Translations under genes and position numbers: made by a program
Part shown: in pieces, positions 1 to 8,139 of the stretch
Position numbering within the stretch: position 1 is the first letter of the stretch
Layout of the letters: each line of letters starts with the position of its first letter
Source of the DNA: WRAI01 sp031549605
GTDB taxonomy: Bacteria > Bacillota > Clostridia > Oscillospirales > UBA929
Direction: 5' to 3'
NCBI GenBank assembly: GCA_031549605.1
Contig: JAVBPM010000031.1
Span: 1-64,000, forward strand
DNA length: 64,000 nt
The notes under the pieces: model-generated
What the model saw: the letters and a program-made list of their open reading frames with translations, nothing else
Told to the model about the DNA's origin: nothing
Database searches by the model: none

Positions 1-200
1 TTGCCGGACGCGATGTCAGCGCCCGCGCATCGCTGACCGGCTTTGCCGACCACAAGCAGGTTCAGTCCTACGCCGTCGAGGCGCTGCAGTGGGCGGTCGC
101 CAACAAGATTATCGGCGGCAGCGGCGGCAAGCTCAACCCCACCGGCACGGCCACCCGTGCCGAGGTCGCCACCATGCTGGCTCGGTTCGTCAAGGGATAA
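1..200 (+). CDS. S-layer homology (SLH) domain protein, C-terminal end (partial)
   Basis: The window opens inside this gene; the last 65 codons are read in frame from base 3 to the TAA at 198-200. The peptide has the pattern of one SLH repeat: FADH, then AVEALQWAVANKIIGG, GGKLNP and ATRAEVATMLARFV. SLH repeats bind pyruvylated secondary wall polymer and anchor surface proteins to the Gram-positive wall. The N-terminal functional part lies outside the window, so its activity cannot be named. A strong terminator follows directly. Confidence 0.85.
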   Translation, partial: AGRDVSARASLTGFADHKQVQSYAVEALQWAVANKIIGGSGGKLNPTGTATRAEVATMLARFVKG

Positions 201-218
201 TACACACAGCACTCCAAA

Positions 219-244
219 GGCCACGCTGAAAAGCGTGGCCTTTT
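219..244 (+). terminator. Intrinsic terminator of the SLH gene
   Basis: A 9-bp perfect stem (GGCCACGCT/AGCGTGGCC) with a GAAA loop is followed by TTTT. It sits 18 bases after the SLH stop codon and may also serve the convergent dpaB. Confidence 0.85.
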
Positions 245-255
245 ACTGCTGACGA

Positions 256-822
256 TTACAAAAACAGCGGTTGCAGTTGTCGCTGCTCCAATGCCGCCGT
301 TAGGGCCTCGGGGATTATGGCAAAGTCGGCCACGCACGACGCCGGTTTGTGCGCTGCATCGTCCTGCCCAAAGGGCACGAAATAGATGTGCTTGCGTGCC
401 ATCAGCTTGCCGATGTTGGCGGCGTTGCCGGCCAGCGCGTCATTGGTCGACACGGCAAGCAGCAGCGGTCGCTCGTTGCGCAAATGCGCCTTGCAGGCCA
501 ACGTCACGGTACCGTCGGCAATGCCGTTGGCCAGCTTGGCCAGCGTGTTGCCGGTACAGGGCGCCACGACCAGCACGTCAAACAGCTTCTGCGGCCCGAC
601 CGGCTCGGCGCTGACGAGGCTGTCGATGGCCTTGGTGTGACAAATCGCCTCCATGGCCGTGCGGAAGCCGCGCGCCGAGATAAACCGCGTATCGGTATCG
701 CGCACCGCCTCCGACAGCAATGGCGTTACAATATGCCCCTGCTCGACCAGCGCCTCGGCCACCGGCAGCAGCGCCTTCAGCGTGCAAAACGAGCCGCACA
801 GTGCCAGCCCGACTCTACTCAT
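256..822 (-). CDS. dpaB: Dipicolinate synthase subunit B
   Basis: The 188-residue flavoprotein-fold protein matches the DpaB/SpoVFB family in length and sequence. The N-terminus MSRVGLALCGSFCTL, the VVAPCTGNTLAKLANGIAD segment and the VSTNDAL segment are typical of this flavoprotein-like subunit. With DpaA it makes dipicolinic acid from dihydrodipicolinate in the mother cell late in sporulation; the product is loaded into the spore core with calcium. The start overlaps the end of dpaA by 8 bases, so the two are translated as a coupled pair. It is strong evidence for an endospore former. Confidence 0.93.
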   Translation of the reverse strand: MSRVGLALCGSFCTLKALLPVAEALVEQGHIVTPLLSEAVRDTDTRFISARGFRTAMEAICHTKAIDSLVSAEPVGPQKLFDVLVVAPCTGNTLAKLANGIADGTVTLACKAHLRNERPLLLAVSTNDALAGNAANIGKLMARKHIYFVPFGQDDAAHKPASCVADFAIIPEALTAALEQRQLQPLFL

Positions 823-1693
823 GGTTCTCGCTCCTCTCCGCCATCACGGCGCAAATGGTGGCGCACAAATTGGCCGCCGCAGTGGTGGGCGAGTGCTTAC
901 CGGGCAGCGCCAGCGCCCAGATGCACGGGTTGCCGTTGCGCTTGGCGGCGTCAATGTCAATGCCACCCGGCGCACTGGCCAAATCAATCAGCAGACAGTG
1001 CCGCGCCACGGCCGCCAGTTCGGATTCGCCCAACACCGCATGCGGCACCGTGTTGAAAATGACGTCAAATTCAGGCAAAAACGCCGTCAGCCGCGCCGTG
1101 TCCAGCGAGCGACCGCCCAGCACCTCAACCCACGTTTTATCAACTACACGACGCGCCGAAACGCTGACCTGTGCGCCCAGCGCCTGCAGCGCCCGCGCCA
1201 GCAGCTTGCCGATGCGCCCGTTGCCAATGACCAGCGCACGGCTGCCGTGCAGCGTCACCGGCATTTTCTCCATGGCGATTTGCAATGCCGCCTCGACCGT
1301 CGGCACGGCGTTGCGAATGGCCAGCTCTTCACGGTTGGCGTAGTCGACAACCTCAACGCCGCACGTCAGGCAAGCCTGCCGAAACGACTCGGGCACCAAC
1401 CCTGCCGCGACAACCTGCCCTTTTTGCAGCACCGACAGCAGCGCCGACGGCGCGATGGCGCGCGCCATCAGCGGCATATTCAGCTGGCCGTCCCGCTGCA
1501 ACAGTGGAATGGGCAGGACAACGCAGTCGGCGTCCCCGACCGCCTCGGATAAATTTTGTGTATAGTGAACCGGCAGCGACGGCGGCGTTTCATCCATGCC
1601 GAACGCCGTGACGTGCCGACTGTGCTGCGATAGAAGCTGCGCCAGCTTTACCTGTCTGGCGTCGCCGCCAATGACGGCAAAGTGATGTGACAT
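815..1693 (-). CDS. dpaA: Dipicolinate synthase subunit A
   Basis: The 292-residue protein begins MSHHFAVIGGDARQVKLAQLL, a Rossmann-type NAD(P)-binding start typical of DpaA/SpoVFA. A second dinucleotide-binding motif, VIGNGRIGKLLARALQALG, lies mid-protein. It is the dehydrogenase-like subunit of dipicolinate synthase. ATG at 1693 was chosen over an in-frame TTG one codon upstream because AGGAGGG lies 7 bases before the ATG. It is the first gene of a two-gene operon with dpaB. In Bacillus this operon is sigma-K dependent, but no convincing mother-cell promoter could be placed here. Confidence 0.93.
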   Translation of the reverse strand: MSHHFAVIGGDARQVKLAQLLSQHSRHVTAFGMDETPPSLPVHYTQNLSEAVGDADCVVLPIPLLQRDGQLNMPLMARAIAPSALLSVLQKGQVVAAGLVPESFRQACLTCGVEVVDYANREELAIRNAVPTVEAALQIAMEKMPVTLHGSRALVIGNGRIGKLLARALQALGAQVSVSARRVVDKTWVEVLGGRSLDTARLTAFLPEFDVIFNTVPHAVLGESELAAVARHCLLIDLASAPGGIDIDAAKRNGNPCIWALALPGKHSPTTAAANLCATICAVMAERSENHE

Positions 1694-1773
1694 CAAGCAT
1701 CCCTCCTCGGTTCAGTCTATGAAGGCCGACCGTGTGGCGTGAAGAGCGGCCAACCATTGCCAGCGCATCTTCC

Positions 1774-1801
1774 TTGACAATCGTCACCGCTGTGCTACAA
1801 T
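1774..1801 (+). promoter_or_regulatory. Sigma-A promoter of the glycosyltransferase gene
   Basis: TTGACA (1774-1779), a 16-bp spacer and TACAAT (1796-1801) lie 33 bases upstream of the ATG. AGGAG at 1823-1827 is the ribosome binding site. Confidence 0.75.
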
Positions 1802-1834
1802 AATTAGGATGCTACAACAGACAGGAGCCACAAC

Positions 1835-3226
1835 ATGAACACATGGAGCACGCTCAGCCAAATTCTCAACACCGTGGCCACCGTACTGCTGGTTACCATC
1901 GGTGTGCTTGGATTTTACAAGGTCGCCTATCTGGTGCTCGGCTTTGTCTGCAAGCCGCGCCGCTACCTGCCCACCGAAAAACGCTTCAACTACGCCTTTG
2001 CCATCGCGGCACGCAACGAGGAAAACGTGATTGGGCAATTGATTGAGAGCATACATAAACAGACCTACGACGCCTCGAAGATTACCATTTTTATCGTCGC
2101 CGACAACTGCGACGCTTGCGACAAAACAGCGCAAATCGCGCGCGACGCCGGCTGCATTGTCTACGAGCGCACCGACCCGCACAAGGCGCGCAAGGGCTTT
2201 GCGATGGAATTTTTGTTTGAAAACATCCAGCGCGACTACGGCATTACCAGCTTTGACGGCTACTTTATCTTCGACGCCGATAACCTGCTCGACATCCACT
2301 TTGTCGAAGAGATGAACAACGCCTTTGCCGCCGGCGAGAGCTGCGTGACCTCCTACCGCAACACCAAAAATTTTGAGGCCAACTGGGTCAGCTCGGCCTA
2401 CGGCATCCACTTTTACCGCAACTCGGTCACACTGCACCGGCCGCGCTCGATGCTGCGGCTGGGCACGCACCTGACCGGCACTGGCTACCTCATCGCCAGT
2501 CAACACATCGCCGACGGCTGGCACTATTACAGTCTGACCGAGGACGACGAGCTGTCCATGCGCCTGACCGGCAAGGGCACACGCATCGGCTACTGCGAGA
2601 CCGCCGAGTTTTTTGACGAGCAGCCACTCAGCTTTATGGTCGGCTACCGCCAGCGTATGCGCTGGGCCAAGGGTCGGCTGCACAACTTCTTCCACCACGC
2701 CGGACGGCCGCTGCTCGGCATCTTCAAGCCCAACCTGCACCGCTGCCACGGCGTTTTCATCCGCCGCTTTGACAACCGCTTTGTCAACTGGCTGGCCAAC
2801 CGCTGCTACCCTGTGGTCAGCGGCTGCTTTACCTGCTTTGACATCTTCGCACACTATTTCCCCTATGCGCTCTGCAATGTCTACCTCAGCGTTCTCTACC
2901 CCGTCTGCGGCCTGATTATCGGGCTCAACAACCCAGAGCACTACAGCGTTTGGGACGACACGCTCAAACTGTGGCTGATCACGCAGGCGGGCAACTGGCT
3001 GGAGGCGACCGCCACGGCGCTGGCCGTCATGATACGCGAGCACAAGCGCATCTACACCTCCAAGGTCAAGGCCTTTCTCTACACGGCGCTCTACCCATGG
3101 TTTAACCTGATTTCGCCCTATATCACGCTGTCGGCGCTGCTATCCCGCGTTGTTTGGACGCCCATAGTCCACACCGACAGCCGCCGTATTGAGGACATCA
3201 AGCCACGCAAAAAAACCGGTGTATAG
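1835..3226 (+). CDS. Membrane glycosyltransferase, family 2
   Basis: The 463-residue protein has an N-terminal hydrophobic segment (about residues 10-35) and then a GT-A type GT2 domain. AARNEENVIGQLI, the acidic FDADNLLD motif (DxD-like), the TEDDELSMRL segment and the QRMRWAKGR motif (Q/RxxRW type) are all present in the expected order. Two or more hydrophobic stretches near the C-terminus suggest a processive or membrane-bound enzyme. It probably makes or transfers a cell-surface polysaccharide or glycolipid; the sugar donor cannot be inferred. It has its own promoter and is monocistronic, since mgsA downstream has a separate promoter. Confidence 0.85.
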   Translation: MNTWSTLSQILNTVATVLLVTIGVLGFYKVAYLVLGFVCKPRRYLPTEKRFNYAFAIAARNEENVIGQLIESIHKQTYDASKITIFIVADNCDACDKTAQIARDAGCIVYERTDPHKARKGFAMEFLFENIQRDYGITSFDGYFIFDADNLLDIHFVEEMNNAFAAGESCVTSYRNTKNFEANWVSSAYGIHFYRNSVTLHRPRSMLRLGTHLTGTGYLIASQHIADGWHYYSLTEDDELSMRLTGKGTRIGYCETAEFFDEQPLSFMVGYRQRMRWAKGRLHNFFHHAGRPLLGIFKPNLHRCHGVFIRRFDNRFVNWLANRCYPVVSGCFTCFDIFAHYFPYALCNVYLSVLYPVCGLIIGLNNPEHYSVWDDTLKLWLITQAGNWLEATATALAVMIREHKRIYTSKVKAFLYTALYPWFNLISPYITLSALLSRVVWTPIVHTDSRRIEDIKPRKKTGV

Positions 3227-3239
3227 CCGCGCGTTTTCT

Positions 3240-3269
3240 TTGACACCGCTTGCAGCAATGTGCTATACT
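3240..3269 (+). promoter_or_regulatory. Sigma-A promoter of the mgsA-glyA-rarA operon
   Basis: TTGACA (3240-3245), an 18-bp spacer and TATACT (3264-3269) precede GGAGGT and the mgsA ATG. Confidence 0.75.
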
Positions 3270-3312
3270 TAAAAACGGAAGTGTTATTCTAATGCGTTGG
3301 AGGTAGCCCTGC

Positions 3313-3729
3313 ATGAACATTGCCTTTATTGCCCATGACAAGAAAAAAGAGCTGATGGTTCAGTTCTGCATTGCCTACTGCGGCCTGTTTTCCAAGCATT
3401 CGCTGTGCGCGACGGCCACCACCGGCAAGCTGATTTCCGAGGCCACCGGCCTGACCATCACCTCCTACCTGTCCGGCTCGCAGGGCGGCGTGCAGCAAAT
3501 TGCCGCGCGTGTCGCTTACGACGAGATTGACCTCGTCATGCTGTTCCGCGACCCGCTGAGCAATGTGCCGTACGAAACCGATCTGGCGCTGTTGCAGCTG
3601 TGCGACACCCACAACATTCCCGTCGCCACCAACGTCGCCACCGCCGAGGTGCTGGTGCACGGCCTTGACCGCGGTGACATGGCTTGGCGCGAAATCCTCA
3701 AAGCCAATAAATCGACCAAATTGTTTTAA
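3313..3729 (+). CDS. mgsA: Methylglyoxal synthase
   Basis: The 138-residue protein converts dihydroxyacetone phosphate to methylglyoxal and phosphate, a bypass of lower glycolysis that relieves phosphosugar stress. Family marks are the N-terminal AFIAHDKKK, the phosphate-binding TATTGKLI segment, LSGSQGGVQQI, the catalytic FRDPLS motif and the NVATAEVLV segment near the end. Length is normal for the cytosolic homohexameric enzyme. It is followed 21 bases later by glyA and probably leads a three-gene operon with rarA. Confidence 0.93.
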   Translation: MNIAFIAHDKKKELMVQFCIAYCGLFSKHSLCATATTGKLISEATGLTITSYLSGSQGGVQQIAARVAYDEIDLVMLFRDPLSNVPYETDLALLQLCDTHNIPVATNVATAEVLVHGLDRGDMAWREILKANKSTKLF

Positions 3730-3750
3730 TCTACTGATGGAGAGTGTAAG

Positions 3751-5004
3751 ATGAATTTAGTCAACGACCAATTGCAGCTGCTTGCCGCCAAAGACCCGGC
3801 TGTCGCCGAGGCCGTCAGCCTTGAGCTGGGCCGTCAGCGCAGCCACATCGAACTGATTGCCAGCGAAAACTTTGTCAGCGACGCCGTGCTGGCCGCCGTC
3901 GGCTCGGTGCTGACCAACAAATACGCCGAGGGCTACCCCGCCAAGCGCTACTACGGTGGTTGCCAGTGCGTCGATATTGCCGAGAACATTGCGCGCGACC
4001 GCGCCATGCAGCTGTTTGGCTGCGGCGCCGCCAATGTGCAGCCGCACAGCGGCGCATCGGCCAACGCCGCCGTCTACTACGCGCTGGTCAGGCCGGGTGA
4101 CAAGGTGCTGGGCATGAGCCTGGCGCACGGCGGTCACCTCACCCACGGCAGTCCGGTCAACATCAGTGGCAGCTACTACGACATTGTCTCCTACGGCGTG
4201 CGCGAGGACAGCGGCCTCATCGACTACGACGAGGTGCGCGCCATCGCCAAGCGCGAGCAGCCCAAGATGATTATCGCCGGTGCGTCGGCCTACCCGCGCA
4301 TCCTTGACTTTCAAGCCTTCGGCGACATCGCCCGCGAGCTGGGCGTGCCGCTGTTTGTCGATATGGCGCACATCGCCGGTCTGGTGGCCGCCGGTCTGCA
4401 CCCCTCGCCCTTCCCGCACGCCTACGTCGCCACCACCACCACACACAAAACGCTGCGCGGCCCGCGCGGCGGCATGATTCTCAGCGGCGACGAGGAGAGC
4501 GGCAAGCTGTTTGACAAGGCCATCTTCCCCGGCACACAGGGCGGCCCGCTGATGCACGTCATCGCCGGTAAGGCTGTCGCCTTTGGCGAAGCGCTGCAGC
4601 CCGACTTCAAAGCCTACCAGCAGCAAATTCTCAACAACGCGCAGGCGCTGGCCAAGGCGCTGCTGGCCAAGGGCTTTAACCTTGTGTCGGGCGGCACCGA
4701 CAACCACCTCATGCTCGTCGACCTGCGTCCCTTCGGCCTGACCGGCAAGGAGATGGAGCGCCGCTTGGACGCCGTGCACATCACCGCCAACAAAAACGCC
4801 AGTCCCTTCGACCCCGAAAAGCCCTTCGTCACCAGCGGTATCCGGCTCGGCACGCCCGCCGTCACGACGCGCGGCTTGAACGAAGCCGACATGGAAGTCA
4901 TTGCCGATCAAATTTACCTCGCTGCAACCGACTTTGACAACAAGCAGGCGCAAATTGTCGCCGCTGTTGACGAGCTGTGCGGCCAGTACCCGCTCTATGC
5001 CTGA
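3751..5004 (+). CDS. glyA: Serine hydroxymethyltransferase
   Basis: This 417-residue PLP enzyme interconverts serine plus tetrahydrofolate with glycine plus methylene-tetrahydrofolate. Diagnostic sequences are IELIASENFVS, NKYAEGYPAKRYYGGC, VQPHSGASAN, FVDMAHIAGLVAAG and the PLP-lysine motif TTTTHKTLRGPRGG. Length is usual. GGAGAG precedes the ATG. Its last 8 bases overlap the start of rarA, so the downstream gene is probably translationally coupled. Confidence 0.96.
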   Translation: MNLVNDQLQLLAAKDPAVAEAVSLELGRQRSHIELIASENFVSDAVLAAVGSVLTNKYAEGYPAKRYYGGCQCVDIAENIARDRAMQLFGCGAANVQPHSGASANAAVYYALVRPGDKVLGMSLAHGGHLTHGSPVNISGSYYDIVSYGVREDSGLIDYDEVRAIAKREQPKMIIAGASAYPRILDFQAFGDIARELGVPLFVDMAHIAGLVAAGLHPSPFPHAYVATTTTHKTLRGPRGGMILSGDEESGKLFDKAIFPGTQGGPLMHVIAGKAVAFGEALQPDFKAYQQQILNNAQALAKALLAKGFNLVSGGTDNHLMLVDLRPFGLTGKEMERRLDAVHITANKNASPFDPEKPFVTSGIRLGTPAVTTRGLNEADMEVIADQIYLAATDFDNKQAQIVAAVDELCGQYPLYA

Positions 5005-6271
5005 GCTGCTCAAGCCCTTTGCTGATGAAATTCGCCCGGCCACCTTCGATGAGGTGGCCGGGCAATCGCACATCTTAGGCAAAAGCGGTCTGCTTCAAAA
5101 AATCATTGCCTCCGGCCGACTGCCCAGCATGATTTTCTACGGCCCGCCCGGCACCGGCAAGACCACCGTCGCCAACATCATCGCCGCGCAGACCAACCGC
5201 ACGCTGTACAAGCTCAACGCCACCACCGCCGGACTCAGCGACATCAAGGACATTGTCGCGCAGCTCGACACGCTGCTGACCACCGACGGCGTGCTGCTCT
5301 ACCTCGACGAGATTCAGTACTTTAACAAAAAGCAGCAGCAGTCGCTGCTGGAGCATATGGAAAACGGCAAGATTACGCTCATCGCCTCGACGACCGAGAA
5401 CCCCTACTTCTACGTCTACCCCGCCATCCTGTCGCGCTCGACGGTGTTTGAGTTTAAGCCAGTCGAGCCTGCCGACGTCGCCAAGGCACTGCCGCGCTTG
5501 TTTTTACGCGCGGGCGAATTGTTCGACTGCCGCGTCGAGGCGTCGCAGGACGTCATCGACACTGTCGCACACGGCTGCGGCGGCGACATGCGCAAAGCGG
5601 CCAACGCCGTCGAACTGCTGGTATCCACTGCCAGTGTCAAGAAAGGCGTGGCGACGCTGACGCCCGAGGCGGCGGCTGAAATCTGCCAAAAGTCGGCGCT
5701 GCGCTACGACCGCGACGGTGACGCCCATTACGACATCATCTCGGCCTTTCAAAAATCGCTGCGCGGCTCCGATCCCGACGCGGCGCTGCACTATCTGGCG
5801 CGCCTGCTGCTGGGCGGCGATATGACCATCGCCATACGGCGGCTGCTGGTCACCGCGCACGAGGACATCGGGCTGGCCTATCCGCAGGCGAGCGCCATTG
5901 TCAAAAGCTGCTGTGACAGCGCCTTGCAGCTGGGCATGCCCGAGGCGGTCAACCCGCTGTCGGTCGCCTGCGTGCTGCTGGCCACCGCACCCAAATCCAA
6001 CAGCGCGTCGGGCGCCTTGTTTGCCGCCATGCGCGACGTGCAGCAGGGCAAGGGCGGCGACGTGCCCGCTCACCTAAAGGACAACCACTACGGCGGTGCC
6101 GCCAAGCTGGGCCGCGGCCTGACCTACCAGTACCCGCACAACCACCCCCACCACTGGGTCAAGCAAAACTACCTGCCCGAGCCGCTGAAAAACGCCAAAT
6201 ACTACGACTACGCCGACAACAAGGTCGAGCAAGCCGCCAAAGCCTACTGGGCGGCGGTCAAAGGCGATTAA
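4997..6271 (+). CDS. rarA: Replication-associated recombination protein A (AAA+ ATPase)
   Basis: The 424-residue clamp-loader-like AAA+ protein acts at stalled replication forks. RPATFDEVAGQSHILG opens the AAA+ domain; Walker A is GPPGTGKTT, Walker B is LYLDEIQYF, and the arginine-finger region is ILSRSTVFEF. The C-terminal tetramerisation part carries RRLLVTAHEDIGLA, which is typical of RarA/MgsA/WRNIP1. The ATG at 4997 was chosen because upstream in-frame codons read through glyA and the family start MPELLKPFADEIRP matches; no strong Shine-Dalgarno is visible, which fits coupling to glyA. Another common name for this gene is also mgsA, unrelated to the methylglyoxal synthase two genes upstream. 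Confidence 0.93.
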   Translation: MPELLKPFADEIRPATFDEVAGQSHILGKSGLLQKIIASGRLPSMIFYGPPGTGKTTVANIIAAQTNRTLYKLNATTAGLSDIKDIVAQLDTLLTTDGVLLYLDEIQYFNKKQQQSLLEHMENGKITLIASTTENPYFYVYPAILSRSTVFEFKPVEPADVAKALPRLFLRAGELFDCRVEASQDVIDTVAHGCGGDMRKAANAVELLVSTASVKKGVATLTPEAAAEICQKSALRYDRDGDAHYDIISAFQKSLRGSDPDAALHYLARLLLGGDMTIAIRRLLVTAHEDIGLAYPQASAIVKSCCDSALQLGMPEAVNPLSVACVLLATAPKSNSASGALFAAMRDVQQGKGGDVPAHLKDNHYGGAAKLGRGLTYQYPHNHPHHWVKQNYLPEPLKNAKYYDYADNKVEQAAKAYWAAVKGD

Positions 6272-6296
6272 AATAGAAAGTAACCCCACAAAGTGA

Positions 6297-6500
6297 ACGG
6301 AGCGGCTCGACGCCGCCAGCGCGCCGGTGCTGGCCAAAGTCGGCGCAGCACTGCCCAGCTTTGAAGATGCCAGCACCCTGCACGACGAGCTGAACAATTA
6401 CCTCAGCGTCACTAAGGATGTCTACATGGAAATTGGGCTGCAGTGCGGCGCGGCACTAACGGCGCAACTGCTGGCCGCTCACCCGCTGCAAGCCGAGTAG
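6297..6500 (+). pseudogene. Remnant of a small unknown protein gene, no start codon
   Basis: An in-frame stretch of 67 codons runs from just after a TGA (6294-6296) to the TAG at 6498-6500. Its composition looks coding: it includes LPSFEDASTLHDELNNYL and ends GLQCGAALTAQLL. No ATG, GTG or TTG lies at its 5' end and no ribosome binding site is seen. The shape (acidic helix, then a G-x-x-x-G-A-x-L tail) recalls short phage or plasmid-associated helical proteins of the DUF6809 kind, but that is a guess from memory. It is best read as the 3' end of a decayed gene. Confidence 0.45.
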
Positions 6501-6513
6501 TGTACGACAAACA

Positions 6514-6545
6514 CACAGGCCGGACAAAAATTTGTCCGGCCTGTG
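6514..6545. terminator. Bidirectional terminator between rarA and a minus-strand gene
   Basis: A perfect 15-bp stem (CACAGGCCGGACAAA and its complement) with a 2-base loop lies between converging genes. The A/T-rich end of the stem supplies the U-tract on both strands. Confidence 0.8.
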
Positions 6546-6560
6546 ATTTGTTACATCGCG

Positions 6561-7340
6561 CTACTGCTTTTTCTGATCCCACGGGTCGACGTGGGCGCGG
6601 TTCATCGTTTGGCTCTGCTGCGGCTGCTGTTGCGGCTGCGACCAGTTGCTGGCGGCCGGTTGCTGCTGCATCACCGGCGCGTAGCCGGCCGGTTGCGGCG
6701 CCATGTTGGGGGTAAAGCCGTTTTGGGCAAAGGCGTCATACTCGCGGTCGGCCTTTTTCATAATGGCATGGGCGGTAAAGTAGCCGCCGCACACCGCCAG
6801 CACCACCAAGATAATCGCCGCGCCCACCACGGCTGTGTCGCTTTTTTTCTTGCCCTTGCCGCCAAAAAACACGGCGGCCAACCGGCTCAATGCGCTGGGC
6901 ATATTGCGCGCGGCGCTGATGGTGTTGTGCGCCATGGCAAAGGTGTTGTAGCCTGCATTCAGTCCGGTGCGCAGGTTCTTGTTCTGCCAGAAATTGCTGG
7001 CGCTGCGGAACCACATCATAAAGCCGCTCGGAATCATCGACAGCACTAGCAGCACATACTCTAAATCGGACGCAATGCTGATAATTTCAGTCATCGTCTC
7101 TTTGGGTATCTTCAGCAGCGTCGGGCCAATCAATAAAAACAGCACCGTGACGACCAAGAAATACACCATGGTAAACCCGGCCACCGACATGACAAAGACC
7201 GCCTTGCAGTAGCGGTGCATCTTTTTATCGGTTTCCTTGGTCTCCGACCAAATACGGCCAGCCGACTTGGCGTTTTGCACCGACACAAAGAGATTCCAGA
7301 TAATCAACAGGCCCATCAGACCCATGCTTAACAAAGCCAT
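6561..7340 (-). CDS. Membrane protein of unknown function with Gln/Pro-rich tail
   Basis: I do not recognise this 259-residue protein. It has hydrophobic segments at about residues 3-20, 45-70, 80-105 and 165-190. The tail from about residue 200 to the end is unusually rich in Gln, Pro, Ala and Asn and ends with a charged DPWDQKKQ. The ATG at 7340 is preferred because GGAG lies 10 bases before it; further upstream codons run into the promoter. It is monocistronic and shares a compact divergent promoter region with the acetyltransferase gene. Confidence 0.6.
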   Translation of the reverse strand: MALLSMGLMGLLIIWNLFVSVQNAKSAGRIWSETKETDKKMHRYCKAVFVMSVAGFTMVYFLVVTVLFLLIGPTLLKIPKETMTEIISIASDLEYVLLVLSMIPSGFMMWFRSASNFWQNKNLRTGLNAGYNTFAMAHNTISAARNMPSALSRLAAVFFGGKGKKKSDTAVVGAAIILVVLAVCGGYFTAHAIMKKADREYDAFAQNGFTPNMAPQPAGYAPVMQQQPAASNWSQPQQQPQQSQTMNRAHVDPWDQKKQ

Positions 7341-7376
7341 ACAAACTGCACTCCATTCACGCCAACGCCTTTTACG

Positions 7377-7424
7377 TTGACAATACTTACGTTTTAGTAT
7401 ATCATAACCCAAATTATGCTGCAA
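7377..7424. promoter_or_regulatory. Overlapping divergent sigma-A promoters
   Basis: Plus strand: TTGACA (7377-7382), 17 bp, TATCAT (7400-7405), driving the acetyltransferase gene. Minus strand: TTGCAG (7424-7419), 17 bp, TATACT (7401-7396), driving the membrane protein gene. The two -10 elements overlap by two bases, so only one polymerase can occupy the site at a time. Confidence 0.7.
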
Positions 7425-7437
7425 GGGGGCGCAAGCC

Positions 7438-7989
7438 ATGCGCTATTTCAAGAAAATCTGCGGTCAGACCGTCTATCTCTCACCCGTCAACCCCGCTGAC
7501 TGCGAACAGTACACCGCATGGGTCAACGACCCTGCCGTCTCAACGCACCTCGGCCAGCATGCCAGCCTGTACAGCCTGTCCAGCGAGCGCTCGACGCTTG
7601 AAAGCATGGCCGCCAACGGCTACAACTTCGCCATCGTGCGCCTCTCGGACGATCAACTACTGGGCAACATCAGCTTCTGCGATTTGCACCAGCGTAACCA
7701 GCGCGCCGAGTGTGGTCTGTTTATCGGCGAGGCCGAGAATCGCGGCAAGGGCTACGGCACCGAGGCGCTGCGCCTGCTGCTCGACTACGGCTTCAACACG
7801 CTCAACCTGCGCAACGTCATGCTCCGTTGCTACGCCACCAACGAGCAGGGGATCGCCTGCTACCGCAAGGTCGGCTTCAAAGAAATCGGCCGCCGCCGTC
7901 AGGCGCTCTATGTCAACGGCGTGTTTATCGACGACGTCTACATGGACATTCTCAAGGAAGAATTTACCGCCAACAATTGCCAGTCATAA
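7438..7989 (+). CDS. GNAT-family N-acetyltransferase (RimJ/RimL-like)
   Basis: This 183-residue cytosolic protein has a full GNAT fold. YLSPVNPADCEQYTAWVNDP opens strand 1, SFCDLHQRNQRAECGLFIG is the central sheet, the acetyl-CoA loop reads ENRGKGYGTEALRLL, and NLRNVMLRCYATNEQGIACYRKVGFKEIGR is the C-terminal signature. Relatives acetylate ribosomal protein N-termini, spermidine or antibiotics; the substrate cannot be told from sequence. A purine-rich AAGGGGGCG site precedes the ATG. It has its own promoter. Confidence 0.85.
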   Translation: MRYFKKICGQTVYLSPVNPADCEQYTAWVNDPAVSTHLGQHASLYSLSSERSTLESMAANGYNFAIVRLSDDQLLGNISFCDLHQRNQRAECGLFIGEAENRGKGYGTEALRLLLDYGFNTLNLRNVMLRCYATNEQGIACYRKVGFKEIGRRRQALYVNGVFIDDVYMDILKEEFTANNCQS

Positions 7990-8095
7990 GCGGCAATCAT
8001 CGACACATACTGATTTTCGACAGGGGCTATGCCTTGTTATTAAAAAACGCCGTGCGACTGTTTTCATTCAATCGGTGCGCATATATACCCTGTAA

Positions 8096-8127
8096 GGGCA
8101 GAGCCAACACTCTGCCCGTCTTTTTTT
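8096..8127. terminator. Intrinsic terminator after the acetyltransferase gene
   Basis: GGGCAGAG, a 6-base loop and CTCTGCCC are followed by a run of seven T (8121-8127). It lies between convergent genes and ends 13 bases from the ygiQ stop. Confidence 0.85.
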
Positions 8128-8139
8128 GTCAACTTTGCG

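Noticed and set aside
1712..1740. Sigma-K-like promoter for dpaA on the minus strand (AC, 17 bp, CATAGACTGA).
   Set aside because: The predicted transcription start would fall within the AGGAGGG ribosome binding site, leaving no leader.
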